Shown: one piece after another, positions 15,430 to 25,075 of the stretch | Layout: the number at the start of each line of letters is the position of its first letter | Numbering within the stretch: the first letter of the stretch is position 1 | Assembly: GCA_019247515.1 (NCBI GenBank) | Contig: JAFAOS010000310.1 | Location: 1 to 63,556 of the forward strand | Direction: 5' to 3' | Origin: Chloroflexota bacterium | Lineage (GTDB): Bacteria; Chloroflexota; UBA6077; CF-72 | Length of the DNA stretch: 63,556 bases | Program-made: the position numbers and the translations under genes | Notes under the pieces: model-generated | Told to the model about the DNA's origin: nothing | The model's database searches: none | What the model saw: only the letters and a program-made list of their open reading frames with translations

Positions 15430-16800
15430 ATGAGAGTGCGTATGTCTTCCACCTCGCGGCGCGGCTTTCTGACGACGGGTGTCGTGGCCGCCGTCGCCGG
15501 TCTGGCCGCGGCGTGCACCACCCCCGGCACGTCGCCCGCGGCACCCCAGACCTCGGCCGCCGACGGACCGCCCACCGAGGCCCAGCCGGTCCAGACCGAG
15601 GTAGTTGCGGGAGGGACCACCGATGCCACCCCGACAGCTCTTGACGGGTCGGCCGCCGCGACTGCTCAACGCCCGGGTGCGCGCAGCCTGGTGGTCCTCC
15701 AGCTGAGCGGCGGCCACGACGGGCTCAACGCGGTCATCCCGTACGCGGACGGTCTGTACTACCAGCTCCGCCCGCAGATCGGCATCGCGCCCGACAAGGT
15801 CCTGCAGCTGAACGACGCCGTCGGCCTCCACCCGAACCTGACGTCCTTCAAAGCGCTGTACGACTCGGGGCAGCTCGCGATCCTGCAGGGTGTCGGCTAT
15901 CCGAACCCGAACCGCTCACACTTCCGCTCGATGGAGATCTGGCAGACCGCCCGCCCGGACGGGCCGACTCCGGAGCAGGGCTGGCTCGGCGCGTTCCTGG
16001 CGGAGATCTACAAGACTGGCGACAGTCCCTTCGAGTGCGTCAATTTCGGCGCCAGCGTGCCGCAAGCCCTGCATACCACGCATGCCCCGGTCGCCGCCAT
16101 CCAGGATACGAGCACGTTCCAGTTCCTGGTCGACCGGCGGCTGCCGTCGATGAAGGACCCGCTGCTGAAGAGCTTCAGCCAGGTCGCCAGCCGACCGGCG
16201 CAGACGATGCCCGCGCTCCAGCTCGTAGCCAGCACGTGGCAGGCCACCAGCCAGGGCGTCGCCACCCTCAACAGCCTGACCGAGAAGTACCGGGCCCGCG
16301 CGCAGTACCCGAACAACGCGCTCGGCAAAACCCTCCAGCAGGTGGCCCAGATGCTCAGCTCGGACACCGGCGCGCGCGTGGTGTACCTGCAGCTCGGCGG
16401 TTTTGACACGCACGCCAACGAAAAAGTCCAGCACGCCACGCTGATGACACAGCTGGCGGACAGCCTGGCCGCCTTCCAGACCGACCTGGAGGGCCAAGGA
16501 CTGGCTGACCGTGTGCTGACGATGACTTTTTCAGAGTTCGGCCGGCGCGTGAAAGAAAACGGTAGCCAGGGGACCGATCACGGCGCTGCGGGGCCGATGT
16601 TCGTGGTGGGCAAAAGCATCAAAGGCGGGCTGTACGGCGATCACCCCAACCTCTCCGACCTGGACGACGGCGACCTGAAGTTCGGTATCGACTTTCGCTC
16701 GGTGTACGCCAGCGTTCTGGAAGACTGGCTGGGCGCCTCGGCCCCTGACCTCCTGGGCGGCACGTTCGACAAGCTGAACTTTGTCACCACGTCCGCCTGA
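15430..16800 (+). CDS. DUF1501-domain lipoprotein with twin-arginine signal
   Basis: 456-aa protein of the DUF1501 family, a sulfatase/phosphatase-superfamily fold of unknown substrate. The N-terminus has twin arginines (R10-R11, SRRGFLTTG) and a lipobox ending at C29 (GLAAAC), followed by a Thr/Pro/Ala-rich linker to about residue 75; it is therefore probably exported folded and lipid-anchored. Core landmarks: LVVLQLSGGHDGLNAVIPYA, LAILQGVGYPNPNRSHFRSMEIW, VVYLQLGGFDTHANE, TMTFSEFGRRVKENGSQGTD and DHGAAGPMFVVG with the histidines and aspartates of the metal site. ATG 15430 follows a GAGAGGA sequence; ATG 15442 is an alternative. Its stop codon directly abuts a repeat element (16801). Confidence 0.9.
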   Translation: MRVRMSSTSRRGFLTTGVVAAVAGLAAACTTPGTSPAAPQTSAADGPPTEAQPVQTEVVAGGTTDATPTALDGSAAATAQRPGARSLVVLQLSGGHDGLNAVIPYADGLYYQLRPQIGIAPDKVLQLNDAVGLHPNLTSFKALYDSGQLAILQGVGYPNPNRSHFRSMEIWQTARPDGPTPEQGWLGAFLAEIYKTGDSPFECVNFGASVPQALHTTHAPVAAIQDTSTFQFLVDRRLPSMKDPLLKSFSQVASRPAQTMPALQLVASTWQATSQGVATLNSLTEKYRARAQYPNNALGKTLQQVAQMLSSDTGARVVYLQLGGFDTHANEKVQHATLMTQLADSLAAFQTDLEGQGLADRVLTMTFSEFGRRVKENGSQGTDHGAAGPMFVVGKSIKGGLYGDHPNLSDLDDGDLKFGIDFRSVYASVLEDWLGASAPDLLGGTFDKLNFVTTSA

Positions 16801-16941
16801 ACAGGTTGCTTGAAAAGTCTGCTCTCCCCAGAGAAGAACCGCCGGCACCTCGAAAACTTCAGGCTAGCGCCCTCGGAGGAACGCAGGTTCAGTGATTTCC
16901 ACCTACGGTGGAGCCCTTCGAGAGGTTCTTCGTCAACCTGT
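16801..16941 (+). repeat. Dispersed 141-bp repeat element with ACAGGTTG ends
   Basis: Bounded by ACAGGTTG (16801-16808) and its reverse complement CAACCTGT (16934-16941). It contains the palindrome TCCACCTACGGTGGA (16898-16912). Its minus strand matches locus 49453-49556 over most of its length (AAGGGCTCCACCGTAG, then CTGAACCTGCGTTCCTCCGA, then GTGCCGGCG-TTCTTCTCT), and its ends match the right end of the 5.2-5.7 kb cluster. It starts on the base immediately after the DUF1501 stop codon and fills the convergent gap to the next gene. No protein is encoded; a small non-autonomous mobile element or a bidirectional terminator repeat are the candidate explanations. Confidence 0.85.
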
Positions 16942-16964
16942 CAAGCCTCTACCTTGTCCCGTCG

Positions 16965-18137
<1,173 letters not shown>

Positions 18138-18182
18138 GTGCTTTCCTCGGGCATGGTACCGCTTCTGCGTTTCGCTCAGCAC

Positions 18183-18911
18183 TCAGTAGGCGAACGCATC
18201 CGGCTGGCTCAGCGGTCGCAAGCCAATCTCGGTGAGCACGACGCGCTCCGGCTGCTGAAAGGCCCATACGACCGCGCGCGCCACGTCCTCGGCGCGCAAC
18301 GGGTCGATGGACTCGATCAACGGCCGCACTTTCGGCGCATTGCGGGTGAGCGGAGTATCCACCGCGCCGGGTTCGATCAGCGTCACCCGAATGCCGTGCT
18401 GGCCGACTTCCTTGCGCACGGAATGTCCGAAACCAACCAGGCCCCACTTGCTGGCAATATATGCCGGCTCGCCCACGTAGGCGTCCCGTCCAGACAGGGA
18501 CGCCATGAGCAGGATGTGGCCCGAGCCCTGACGTCGCATGTGGGGCAGCGCGTACCGCACGCAGTACATCGCTCCAAGCAGATTTGTTTCGACGAGCCGC
18601 TTCCAGACCGCCGGGTCGGCCTCCGAGGCCAGCTCCTGGTCGGCGAGACCGGCGTTGGCAAGCAGGAAATCGAGCCGACCGGCGCGTGCCACCGTGTCGT
18701 CGACCAGGCGTTGCACCGCCTCCGGATCGCGCACGTCCACCTCGACCGCGCGCGCCGAGCCGCCCACCTGCTCCACCGCCGCCGCCGTCGCCGCCAGCCC
18801 TCGATCCGCCAGCGACGCCAGCGTGAGCTGGGCGCCAAGCCGACCGAACTCGAGGGCGCACGCCGCGCCGATGCCGCTGCTCGCGCCAGTGATGATGCCG
18901 ACCGCTGTCAT
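18183..18911 (-). CDS. Short-chain dehydrogenase/reductase
   Basis: Classical SDR, 242 aa, NAD(P)-dependent oxidoreductase. Cofactor motif TGASSGIG (8-15), acidic VDVRD (58-62), NAG (86-88), catalytic S138, Y151 and K155 (YIASK). ATG 18911 overlaps the stop of the preceding GMC remnant in an ATGA arrangement, and the downstream enolase-superfamily gene follows by 45 bp, so these were one operon. The pairing with a sugar-acid dehydratase and a GMC oxidoreductase suggests a polyol or sugar oxidation route (inference). The C-terminus is short (ends QPDAFAY). Confidence 0.9.
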   Translation of the reverse strand: MTAVGIITGASSGIGAACALEFGRLGAQLTLASLADRGLAATAAAVEQVGGSARAVEVDVRDPEAVQRLVDDTVARAGRLDFLLANAGLADQELASEADPAVWKRLVETNLLGAMYCVRYALPHMRRQGSGHILLMASLSGRDAYVGEPAYIASKWGLVGFGHSVRKEVGQHGIRVTLIEPGAVDTPLTRNAPKVRPLIESIDPLRAEDVARAVVWAFQQPERVVLTEIGLRPLSQPDAFAY

Positions 18912-20140
18912 CCGAGCAACGCCGCTATCCGTTCGCCGATGAGCATCGCAGTCGCATTCGTGTTGGCCCGTACGCAGTCCGGCATGATGGACGCGTCCAC
19001 CACGCGCAGCCCGGCGATGCCGTGGACCTGGCCCGTCTGACTGACGACCGCGAGCGGATCGGACGCCGGACCCATCTTGCACGTGCCGGAGATGTGATTG
19101 GTGGTGGTCACTTCGCGCGCCATCCACTGGTCGAGCGCCTCGTCCGAGCCCAGGACCGCGTCAGTTGGGGTGATTCGGCGATCGAGGATGGGCTCGAACG
19201 CGGCGTGGCTCGCCAGGTCGACGCACAGGCGCAGCGCATCCCGAAGACGCTGACGGTCGAAGGCCTGGTTCAGGAAACCGAAGCCCTGGCTGTCGGCCAG
19301 GTTCAGGACGGGTTGCAGCGTGATGCCGAGCGGCGTCAGACCGTCGCCACCCCGATCGACTCGCCCCGTTGCGAACGAGACCATCAGAATCTGGAGGTCG
19401 TTCCGCAGCCCGGAGCCCGGCGCCGTGTACCGCAGCGCGACCTGGTAGCGCGGTAGCCCCGCCTCCATCCGGACCTCCGGTTTCGGTTGCCAGGTGGCGT
19501 ACACGTGCGGGTGATCGCGCAGATTCTGTCCGACGCCTGGCGAGTCCACGACCGGCTGAATGCCGAGTTGCCGGAGCTGATCGGCGGGTCCGATACCCGA
19601 GCAGCAAGAGATGCGGTGAGCCGACCGCACCCGCGCTGAGCACGATCTCGTCGCCTTCGAGCGCAATTTGCTGGCCCTCGCGGTCGACCACGACGCCAAC
19701 AGCCCGCTGATGGTCGACGATGACGCGGCGCGCGGTGCAGTTGGGCAGGATCGCCAGATTCGGGCGCGCACGCGCCGGGTTGAGATACGCGACCTGTGTG
19801 CTCCAGCGGACCCCGTCCAGGGTATTCAGCGGGATCGCGCCGACACCGCTCACCCCCGGCGCGTTGTGATCCGGGCAATCGGGAAATCCCGCTGCGAGGC
19901 ACGCCGTGCGAAAGGCGACTTGCGGCGGGAGCCAATCGGCCCGCGGCCAGCGGCGGACGGGTATGGGTCCACTCTTGCCGTGGTGGTCAGCGGTGCAGTC
20001 CAGGTCGCGCTCCAACTTGCAATAGAACGGCAGGACGTGTTCGAAGCTCCACAGCTCGTTGGCATGGGCGGCCCACGCGTCGAAGTCCTCCGCGACCCCG
20101 CGCCGACCACGATGACGTCATAGCGGCCCGCCGTCGTCAT
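18908..20140 (-). pseudogene. GMC oxidoreductase remnant with deletion and frameshift
   Basis: Flavoprotein of the glucose-methanol-choline family, now broken in two places. It begins at 20140 with YDVIVVGAG, the start of the FAD-binding motif, but the sequence then jumps frame to DFDAWAAHANELWSFEHVLP: about 70-80 codons that should hold the rest of the FAD site and GGSSAVNAM-type signature are gone. The frame continues through AILPNCTARRVIV and VLSAGAVGSPHLLL to about 19605, where a further shift (two bases lost or one gained) is needed to reach SGIGPADQLRQLGI. The rest is intact to the family end TNHISGTCKMGP and DASIMPDCVRANTNATAMLIGERIA. Without the FAD site it cannot be functional. Confidence 0.8.
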
Positions 20141-20182
20141 AACCAACGCGGCCAGGGTACCCTGGAAACAACCGAGGTAGTG

Positions 20183-21232
20183 ATGATCAAAGCGTGGATC
20201 TTTGAATTCTTTCCGGCGCCGCGTGAGATGGCCGAGCGCTTCGATCCGGCGGCCTCCGAGCGGCACTTTCAGAAGTACCTGGATCTGTGGGCGCACGCCG
20301 AATGCGTCGGGTTCGACGGGATCTTCTTCAGCGAGCACCACTTCGGGGCGGGCTACTCGCCGGCGCCGAATCTGCTGATCGCCAGTGTCGCGCTGCGCAC
20401 CAGCCGGCTGCGGCTCGGGGTCATGGGTGTGGTCCCGCCCTACCACTCGCCGTGGCAGCTCGTCGAGGAGATCGGCATGCTCGACCACCTGACCGGTGGA
20501 CGCCTGGAGATCGGCACCGCCGCCGGCATCCCGCAAGAGATGGCCCACGTCGGGCTCGGCGTCGACGAGGCGCGGGCGCGCTACGACGAGGCCGTCGAGG
20601 TCATGGACCGCGCGCTGCTGGAGCCGGTCGTCTCGCACCACGGCGCCTTCTGGGACTTTGACAACCTGCGCCTGACACCTCGGCCACTGCAGCAACCCGC
20701 CCCGCCGCGCTGGGTCACCGTCGTCAGCACGTCTTCGGCCCGCAAGGCCGCCCAACGCGGCGCGAAGCTGTGCACGGGCTTCCACCCGCAAAGCAAGGTC
20801 CTGGAGATTTTCGACGCGTACCGCGACGAGGCCGCGCGGCTTGGACGCGACGTCGGGCCCGACGATCTGTGCATCCGCCGCCAGGTGTCAATTCTCGAGG
20901 ACGACAGCCAGCGGGCCGAGGTTGTGGCGCGGCGCGCCACGGCGTCGCGCAACCGGCTCAGGGCCGATCCGCGGGTCGACTTGCCGGACAGGCCGGCGAT
21001 CCTCGACACGCCAACGTCGCATGTGTTCAGCATTGGTGATGAGGAGTTCGTGGTCGGCACCCCGCAAAGTGTTGGCGAGCAGATCATCGAGCAGTGCAAC
21101 GAAGTAGGCGCCGGCCACTTCGCCGCGACCTTTGACCGCTCGCAGACGCCCGAGCAATTGAAGGAGTGGTACACGCGCTACGGGGAGGTCACTATTCCAC
21201 TGTTACACCGATCAGGGAGAGTATGTGACTGA
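20183..21232 (+). CDS. LLM-class flavin-dependent oxidoreductase
   Basis: Luciferase-like TIM-barrel enzyme (349 aa) using a reduced flavin. Landmarks: WIFEFFPAP (first strand), GFDGIFFSEHHFG (about 41-53), SRLRLGVMGVVPPYHSPWQLVEE, LDHLTGGRLEIGTAAG (the glycine-rich phosphate-binding loop, here GTAAG), and GTPQSVGEQI near the end. ATG 20183 has GAGG about 6 nt upstream. It is divergent from the GMC remnant, with 42 bp between starts. This copy keeps the normal glycine-rich loop, unlike the copy at the left edge. Substrate unknown; a small-molecule monooxygenase is the family default. Confidence 0.88.
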   Translation: MIKAWIFEFFPAPREMAERFDPAASERHFQKYLDLWAHAECVGFDGIFFSEHHFGAGYSPAPNLLIASVALRTSRLRLGVMGVVPPYHSPWQLVEEIGMLDHLTGGRLEIGTAAGIPQEMAHVGLGVDEARARYDEAVEVMDRALLEPVVSHHGAFWDFDNLRLTPRPLQQPAPPRWVTVVSTSSARKAAQRGAKLCTGFHPQSKVLEIFDAYRDEAARLGRDVGPDDLCIRRQVSILEDDSQRAEVVARRATASRNRLRADPRVDLPDRPAILDTPTSHVFSIGDEEFVVGTPQSVGEQIIEQCNEVGAGHFAATFDRSQTPEQLKEWYTRYGEVTIPLLHRSGRVCD

Positions 21233-21246
21233 CAACTCGGGTCGTG

Positions 21247-21410
21247 TCGATGGGTAGGGGAAACCCCTACAACCCCATGGGGGTGGAGGGTTCCACTGTC
21301 GGTCTATGAGGTAGGGAAACCCCTGGCACCCGTCGACGGTTACGATTCCACTGTCCCTGTTCGATGCGGTAGGGGAGACCCCTGTAACCCCGTGGACGGT
21401 CACCGTTGAT
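21247..21410. repeat. Three-unit palindromic repeat array, about 58-bp period
   Basis: Three imperfect units each carry a short hairpin: TAGGGGAAACCCCTA (21255-21269), TAGGGAAACCCCT (21312-21324) and TAGGGGAGACCCCT (21370-21383). After each hairpin comes a partly conserved segment (CCC-GT-GACGGTTACG, TTCCACTGT in units 1 and 2). The array fills the 224-bp gap between the convergent 3' ends of the luciferase-like gene and the binding-protein gene, with no open frame of its own. Repeated hairpins here could act as bidirectional terminators or be a REP-like element. Confidence 0.8.
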
Positions 21411-21456
21411 GAAACCACACGGAGAGAGCCAACCCTCGCTACAGGACGGCGAGTAG

Positions 21457-23073
21457 TTAGCTCAGCCAGGCCTCCCACCACTTCTGCGCCGAGTGCAGGG
21501 TCGAGACCACGTTCTTCACTTTCGTGGTGGTCAGGAACCGGTTGGTCGTCGGCGACATCGTGATGATGTACGCCTCCTGTAACAGCATGTCGTTCAGATC
21601 CGAGTACAGCTGCTTGCGTTTCTCAGGGTCCGCCTCCGATGTCGCTCGGCCCACGAGGTCGACCGCCGCCGCGTTGGCCGGCGTCGTGAACGCCGAGCTG
21701 TTGCCGGTGACACTCAGCGCGCGGCTCTTGACGAAACCCGTGGCCGGGTCGAGCTGAGCGAAAGAACCACCACCCAACCAGAAGCCCTTGTATTTCCAGT
21801 TGTTGACGAGGTCCAGATACGAAGCGGTGTCCTGCGGCTTCAACGTCAGGGTAATGCCCAGCGTGGCGAAGTCGCTCTGGAGGATCTGAGCGAACTGCGT
21901 CAGCTCCGCCATGCTGTTGGGCATGATCACGTCACCGCTCAGCGGACCCGTGACGCCGGCGGCCTGGAGCATCGACTTCGCCTTGTCCAGATCGAACTGG
22001 TACGCGTTGCCCTTGGTCTCGTCATACGCCGGCGAAGTCCTGGCCCACGGCAACGCGGACGGGGTCTCGAGGCCCTTCTGGATTGTGTTGGCCCACCGCA
22101 TCCGGTCCACCGCGAACTGCAACGCCTGGCGCGCCTGCTTGTTGTCGAATGGCGGTTGCTGACACTGGATACCCAGGCACGAGAAGTTGCCGGCAGAGTA
22201 AGTGATAGGCGTGTACTTTGGATCGTCGCGAAGTCGGATGAAATCGGTGACGGGTGGGATCGCCACGTCCAGCGCACCAGCTTCGAACTGGGTGGTCATC
22301 GCCTGCGGATCGGTGATGATGGACATGTTGATGCCGTCCAGATACGGCTTGCCCGTCTCCCAATAGTTGGAATTCTTCGTCAGTACCAGCGCCTCGTTCT
22401 GCCGCCATTCGACGAACTTGAAGGGGCCGGTGCCAACGGCTTTGGTCGGGTCGTTGGCCGCGGTTGGCTCGGCGATGTTCAGGAACTCGAAGAAGTCGAA
22501 AGCCGTGGGGCGCGGCTTGTCGGATTTGAAGATGACCGTGTACTTGTCGGGTGTCTCGATGGACGTCCACCACTTGGCCTCGTCGAGCTGCGTGTTTGGA
22601 AGGTCCCGCGCGCGCTCGCTGTTGAACTTGACCGCGGTGGAATCGAGCTCGGCGCCGTTGTGGAACTGCACGCCCTTGCGCAGGTGGAACTGGATCGTCG
22701 TGAAATCGGAGGAAACGTCCCAGCTTTCCGCCAGCATCGGCTGCGGGTTGTGGTTGAGGTCGAATTGCGTGAGGCGATCGTAGACCGTGTAGTAGACGTC
22801 GCCGAGGCGGAAGTGCGGGTCGAGTCGATTGACGTCGTCGGTGGCCCCGTAGCGCAGCGTGCCGCCTGATTTGGGTGTGGAATCGGCCCCGGCGGAGGTG
22901 GTGGCGGCGGCAGGTTGTCCGCCGGCGGGTGCGCCGGGAGTGGAGACGCTCGCCGCCGGAGCGGAAGGCGCGGTGGGCGCACACGCCGCGAGGGCAACGG
23001 TGCCCAGTCCCGAGGTAATGAGTGTGAGCGCGGTTCGCCGGCTAATTCTGGTGGTTGCTGAGTCCTTCGGCAT
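21457..23073 (-). CDS. Family 5 (peptide/nickel type) ABC substrate-binding lipoprotein
   Basis: 538-aa extracellular solute-binding protein of the oligopeptide/dipeptide/nickel group. N-terminus: twin arginines (R12-R13, SRRTALTL) and lipobox ending at C31 (ALAAC), then Ala/Pro-rich linker. Core landmarks: GGTLRYGATDDVNRLDPHF, PQPMLAESWDVSSDFTTIQFHLRKGVQFHNG, VGTGPFKFVEWRQNEALVL and the QARQALQFAVDR segment, all standard for the family. ATG 23073 with GGGAGGG about 8 nt upstream; the open frame runs further upstream into the next gene but without family features. No permease or ATPase genes are adjacent, so it is an orphan binding protein in this window; the fumarylacetoacetase-like gene lies 67 bp upstream on the same strand. 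Confidence 0.9.
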   Translation of the reverse strand: MPKDSATTRISRRTALTLITSGLGTVALAACAPTAPSAPAASVSTPGAPAGGQPAAATTSAGADSTPKSGGTLRYGATDDVNRLDPHFRLGDVYYTVYDRLTQFDLNHNPQPMLAESWDVSSDFTTIQFHLRKGVQFHNGAELDSTAVKFNSERARDLPNTQLDEAKWWTSIETPDKYTVIFKSDKPRPTAFDFFEFLNIAEPTAANDPTKAVGTGPFKFVEWRQNEALVLTKNSNYWETGKPYLDGINMSIITDPQAMTTQFEAGALDVAIPPVTDFIRLRDDPKYTPITYSAGNFSCLGIQCQQPPFDNKQARQALQFAVDRMRWANTIQKGLETPSALPWARTSPAYDETKGNAYQFDLDKAKSMLQAAGVTGPLSGDVIMPNSMAELTQFAQILQSDFATLGITLTLKPQDTASYLDLVNNWKYKGFWLGGGSFAQLDPATGFVKSRALSVTGNSSAFTTPANAAAVDLVGRATSEADPEKRKQLYSDLNDMLLQEAYIITMSPTTNRFLTTTKVKNVVSTLHSAQKWWEAWLS

Positions 23074-23140
23074 TGAAGATACCCTCCCGTCTGCGCGTGT
23101 CCAGGTTGAGTTGAATGATGGTCGCATGCATGCTAATTGA

Positions 23141-24172
23141 TCAGCGCGGCGCGGTGCGTTCGCGAACCCGCTGCAGGTCAGCCGCCGACATCGGGTCCGG
23201 TAAGGAGCCCTGGCGTGGCGCCAGAAATCGCAGGTGCTGGTTTGGATTGGTGCTGGGCCCGAGCGTGCTGCGCAACGTGCCAATGCCTTCGACTTCCATT
23301 TCGACCACGTCGCCCGGCTGGAGCCAGCGCGCGGGATAACCTTTGCGGACTGCTTCACTGATCGATCCGCCGCCCACCGTGCCGCTGGCAATCACGTCGC
23401 CAGGAACCACACGACTATCCTGCGCGGCCCGCTCCAGCATCGCCCCGAACGTATGGTGCATGTTCCAGGCGTTGCCTTCCATCCAGACCACGCCATTGAC
23501 CCGCACGCGACACTGAACGTGCAGCGTGCCGTTCCGATAGAACGGCGCCATCTCGTCGAGCGTGACGACCCAGGGCCCGAGCGAGCTGGCCGAGTCCTTG
23601 CCCTTGGCTGGACCGAGCCCGAACTGGCTCTCGTCGAACTGCAGGTCGCGACAGCTCCAGTCGTTGAAGATGGTGAACCCGGCGATATAGCTGTCCGCGT
23701 GCGCCTCCAGGACGTTGGTGCCTTCGCGGCCCACGATCGCGGCAAGCTCGCATTCGTAATCCAGCTGGCGGGTTGCGGCCGGATATGGCACGAGCTCGTC
23801 GGAACCGAAGATCCGCAGCGGGCACGAGAAATAGAAGATGGGCAGACGCGTCCAGGCCTCCATACGCGGTCCGCTGGAGTCGCGCGTCCACTGACCCGTC
23901 GCGTGCTCTTCGAAGGCGATGTGATCGCGAATAGTCGGAGGCTGGAGGATGGGCGCCCGCAATCTGACCTCGTCCAGCGCCACTCGCGGCGCCTGAACAC
24001 GCGGCAGGGCTTCGCGCAGCCTGTCCAGCGCGTCGGGTGAGGACTCCAGGATGGCGCGCACGTCGCGCAGCGTGGCGGGCGCGCCGAGCAGCGTTGTCGC
24101 ATCGACCACCTCGCTGTCGACGAGCACGCCCGCGCGGGGGCCACTACCCGGATCGAAAGTCAGGAGTTTCAT
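23141..24172 (-). CDS. Fumarylacetoacetate hydrolase-family protein
   Basis: 343-aa member of the FAH superfamily, which hydrolyses or decarboxylates beta-diketo acids at the end of aromatic or sugar-acid catabolism. Landmarks: DHIAFEEHATG, LDYECELAAIVG (metal Glu residues), IAGFTIFNDWSCRDLQ, GPAKGKDSASSLGPWVV (the KxxD/GPW motif), RVRVNGVVWMEGN, and VPGDVIASGTVGGGSI. ATG 24172 has GAGGTGAG about 6 nt upstream. Divergent from the extradiol-dioxygenase-like LigB gene (72 bp between starts), which supports a link to ring-cleavage metabolism (inference). Confidence 0.9.
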   Translation of the reverse strand: MKLLTFDPGSGPRAGVLVDSEVVDATTLLGAPATLRDVRAILESSPDALDRLREALPRVQAPRVALDEVRLRAPILQPPTIRDHIAFEEHATGQWTRDSSGPRMEAWTRLPIFYFSCPLRIFGSDELVPYPAATRQLDYECELAAIVGREGTNVLEAHADSYIAGFTIFNDWSCRDLQFDESQFGLGPAKGKDSASSLGPWVVTLDEMAPFYRNGTLHVQCRVRVNGVVWMEGNAWNMHHTFGAMLERAAQDSRVVPGDVIASGTVGGGSISEAVRKGYPARWLQPGDVVEMEVEGIGTLRSTLGPSTNPNQHLRFLAPRQGSLPDPMSAADLQRVRERTAPR

Positions 24173-24230
24173 GCAAGCTCACCTCGTTCGATCGGAGCAT
24201 AGCGGGTCCATCGTGCCGCGCGCGGCGGTG

Positions 24231-24236
24231 TAGGAT
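24231..24236 (+). promoter_or_regulatory. -10 box (TAGGAT) 8 nt before the LigB start codon
   Basis: TAGGAT followed by 8 nt (GCAGGGCG) and ATG 24245. The GCAGGG might serve as a weak Shine-Dalgarno, but transcription would start only a base or two before the ATG. It drives the coupled LigB-LigA-His-rich-AhpD set. Confidence 0.4.
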
Positions 24237-24244
24237 GCAGGGCG

Positions 24245-25075
24245 ATGGCTGAGCTGGTCGGTGCCTTCGGGGTACCCCATATGCCGAATTCGCCGCTCAG
24301 CGTGCGAACGGAGCCACGTGGCGAGCTTGCACAGCTTTTCGGCATGGTGCGCGACCACCTGGATGCGGTCGATCCCGACTTCCTGGTGCTTTTCGACACC
24401 GACCATTTCGCGACCTGGTACTACGAGAAGTTGCCTGTATTCGCCGTCGGCGTGGCGCACGAGACCTCCGGTCCGGGCACCGACGACTGGCCGGGGCTGA
24501 CCAGCTTCCTCAACATTCCCGTCGCCGAAGCATTGGCCCGCCACATTTACGTCTGTGGACTGGACCACGGCTTCGACCTGACCCTGACCGAAGAATTCAC
24601 GGTGGACCACTCCGTGACCGTGCCGCTGGAAATGCTGAACCCGGCCATGGAGCGCCCGTTTGTACCATTCTGGGTCAACGGCATCGCTCCGCCACTGCCG
24701 CTGTCCCGGCGCGTCTTTGCCGCGGGCCAGATGGTGCGCCAGGCCATCGACGCGCTGCCGGGTGATGCGCGCGTGGCCGTGGTGGCCAGCGGCGCCATTT
24801 CAGGCGACATCGGTGGACCGCACGCTTCGCCCGGTGGCCCCGGCGCACCCGCGGATGAAGCCTGGGTGAGGTTCGCGGTCGAGTGCATGCGCGAGTGCAA
24901 GACGAACGACCTGCTCAACGCGGCCACGCGCGAGCGCCTCCAGCGCGCCGGTAACGTGACGGGCGAGGTGTTGAACTGGATTGCGCTGCTGGGAGCCGTC
25001 GGCGAACGGCGACCGCGTCAGATCGAGCAGCAGCTCAGAGGCGGCAATGCCTACGCCGCCTGGCGGTGGGATTGA
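24245..25075 (+). CDS. LigB-family class III extradiol dioxygenase catalytic subunit
   Basis: 276-aa protein of the LigB superfamily (protocatechuate 4,5-dioxygenase beta subunit and relatives), non-heme Fe(II) ring-cleavage enzymes. Probable iron ligands: H12 (GVPHMPN) and H55 (FDTDHFATWY) with a later acidic residue; the second-shell histidine is in TVDHSVTVPLEML. C-terminal LNWIALLGAVGERRPRQIEQ and GNAYAAW match the family end. The next gene encodes the LigA-like partner and overlaps by ATGA, so the two very likely form one dioxygenase complex. Substrate is unknown: no other aromatic-pathway enzyme is adjacent except the FAH-like hydrolase divergently transcribed. Confidence 0.87.
   Translation: MAELVGAFGVPHMPNSPLSVRTEPRGELAQLFGMVRDHLDAVDPDFLVLFDTDHFATWYYEKLPVFAVGVAHETSGPGTDDWPGLTSFLNIPVAEALARHIYVCGLDHGFDLTLTEEFTVDHSVTVPLEMLNPAMERPFVPFWVNGIAPPLPLSRRVFAAGQMVRQAIDALPGDARVAVVASGAISGDIGGPHASPGGPGAPADEAWVRFAVECMRECKTNDLLNAATRERLQRAGNVTGEVLNWIALLGAVGERRPRQIEQQLRGGNAYAAWRWD

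Noticed and set aside
19590..19620. Programmed frameshift in the GMC gene
   Set aside because: No slippery sequence is evident, and the separate large deletion of the FAD site already makes the gene non-functional.
21247..21410. Possible CRISPR array
   Set aside because: Only three imperfect units, spacers share sequence with each other, no cas genes in the window.
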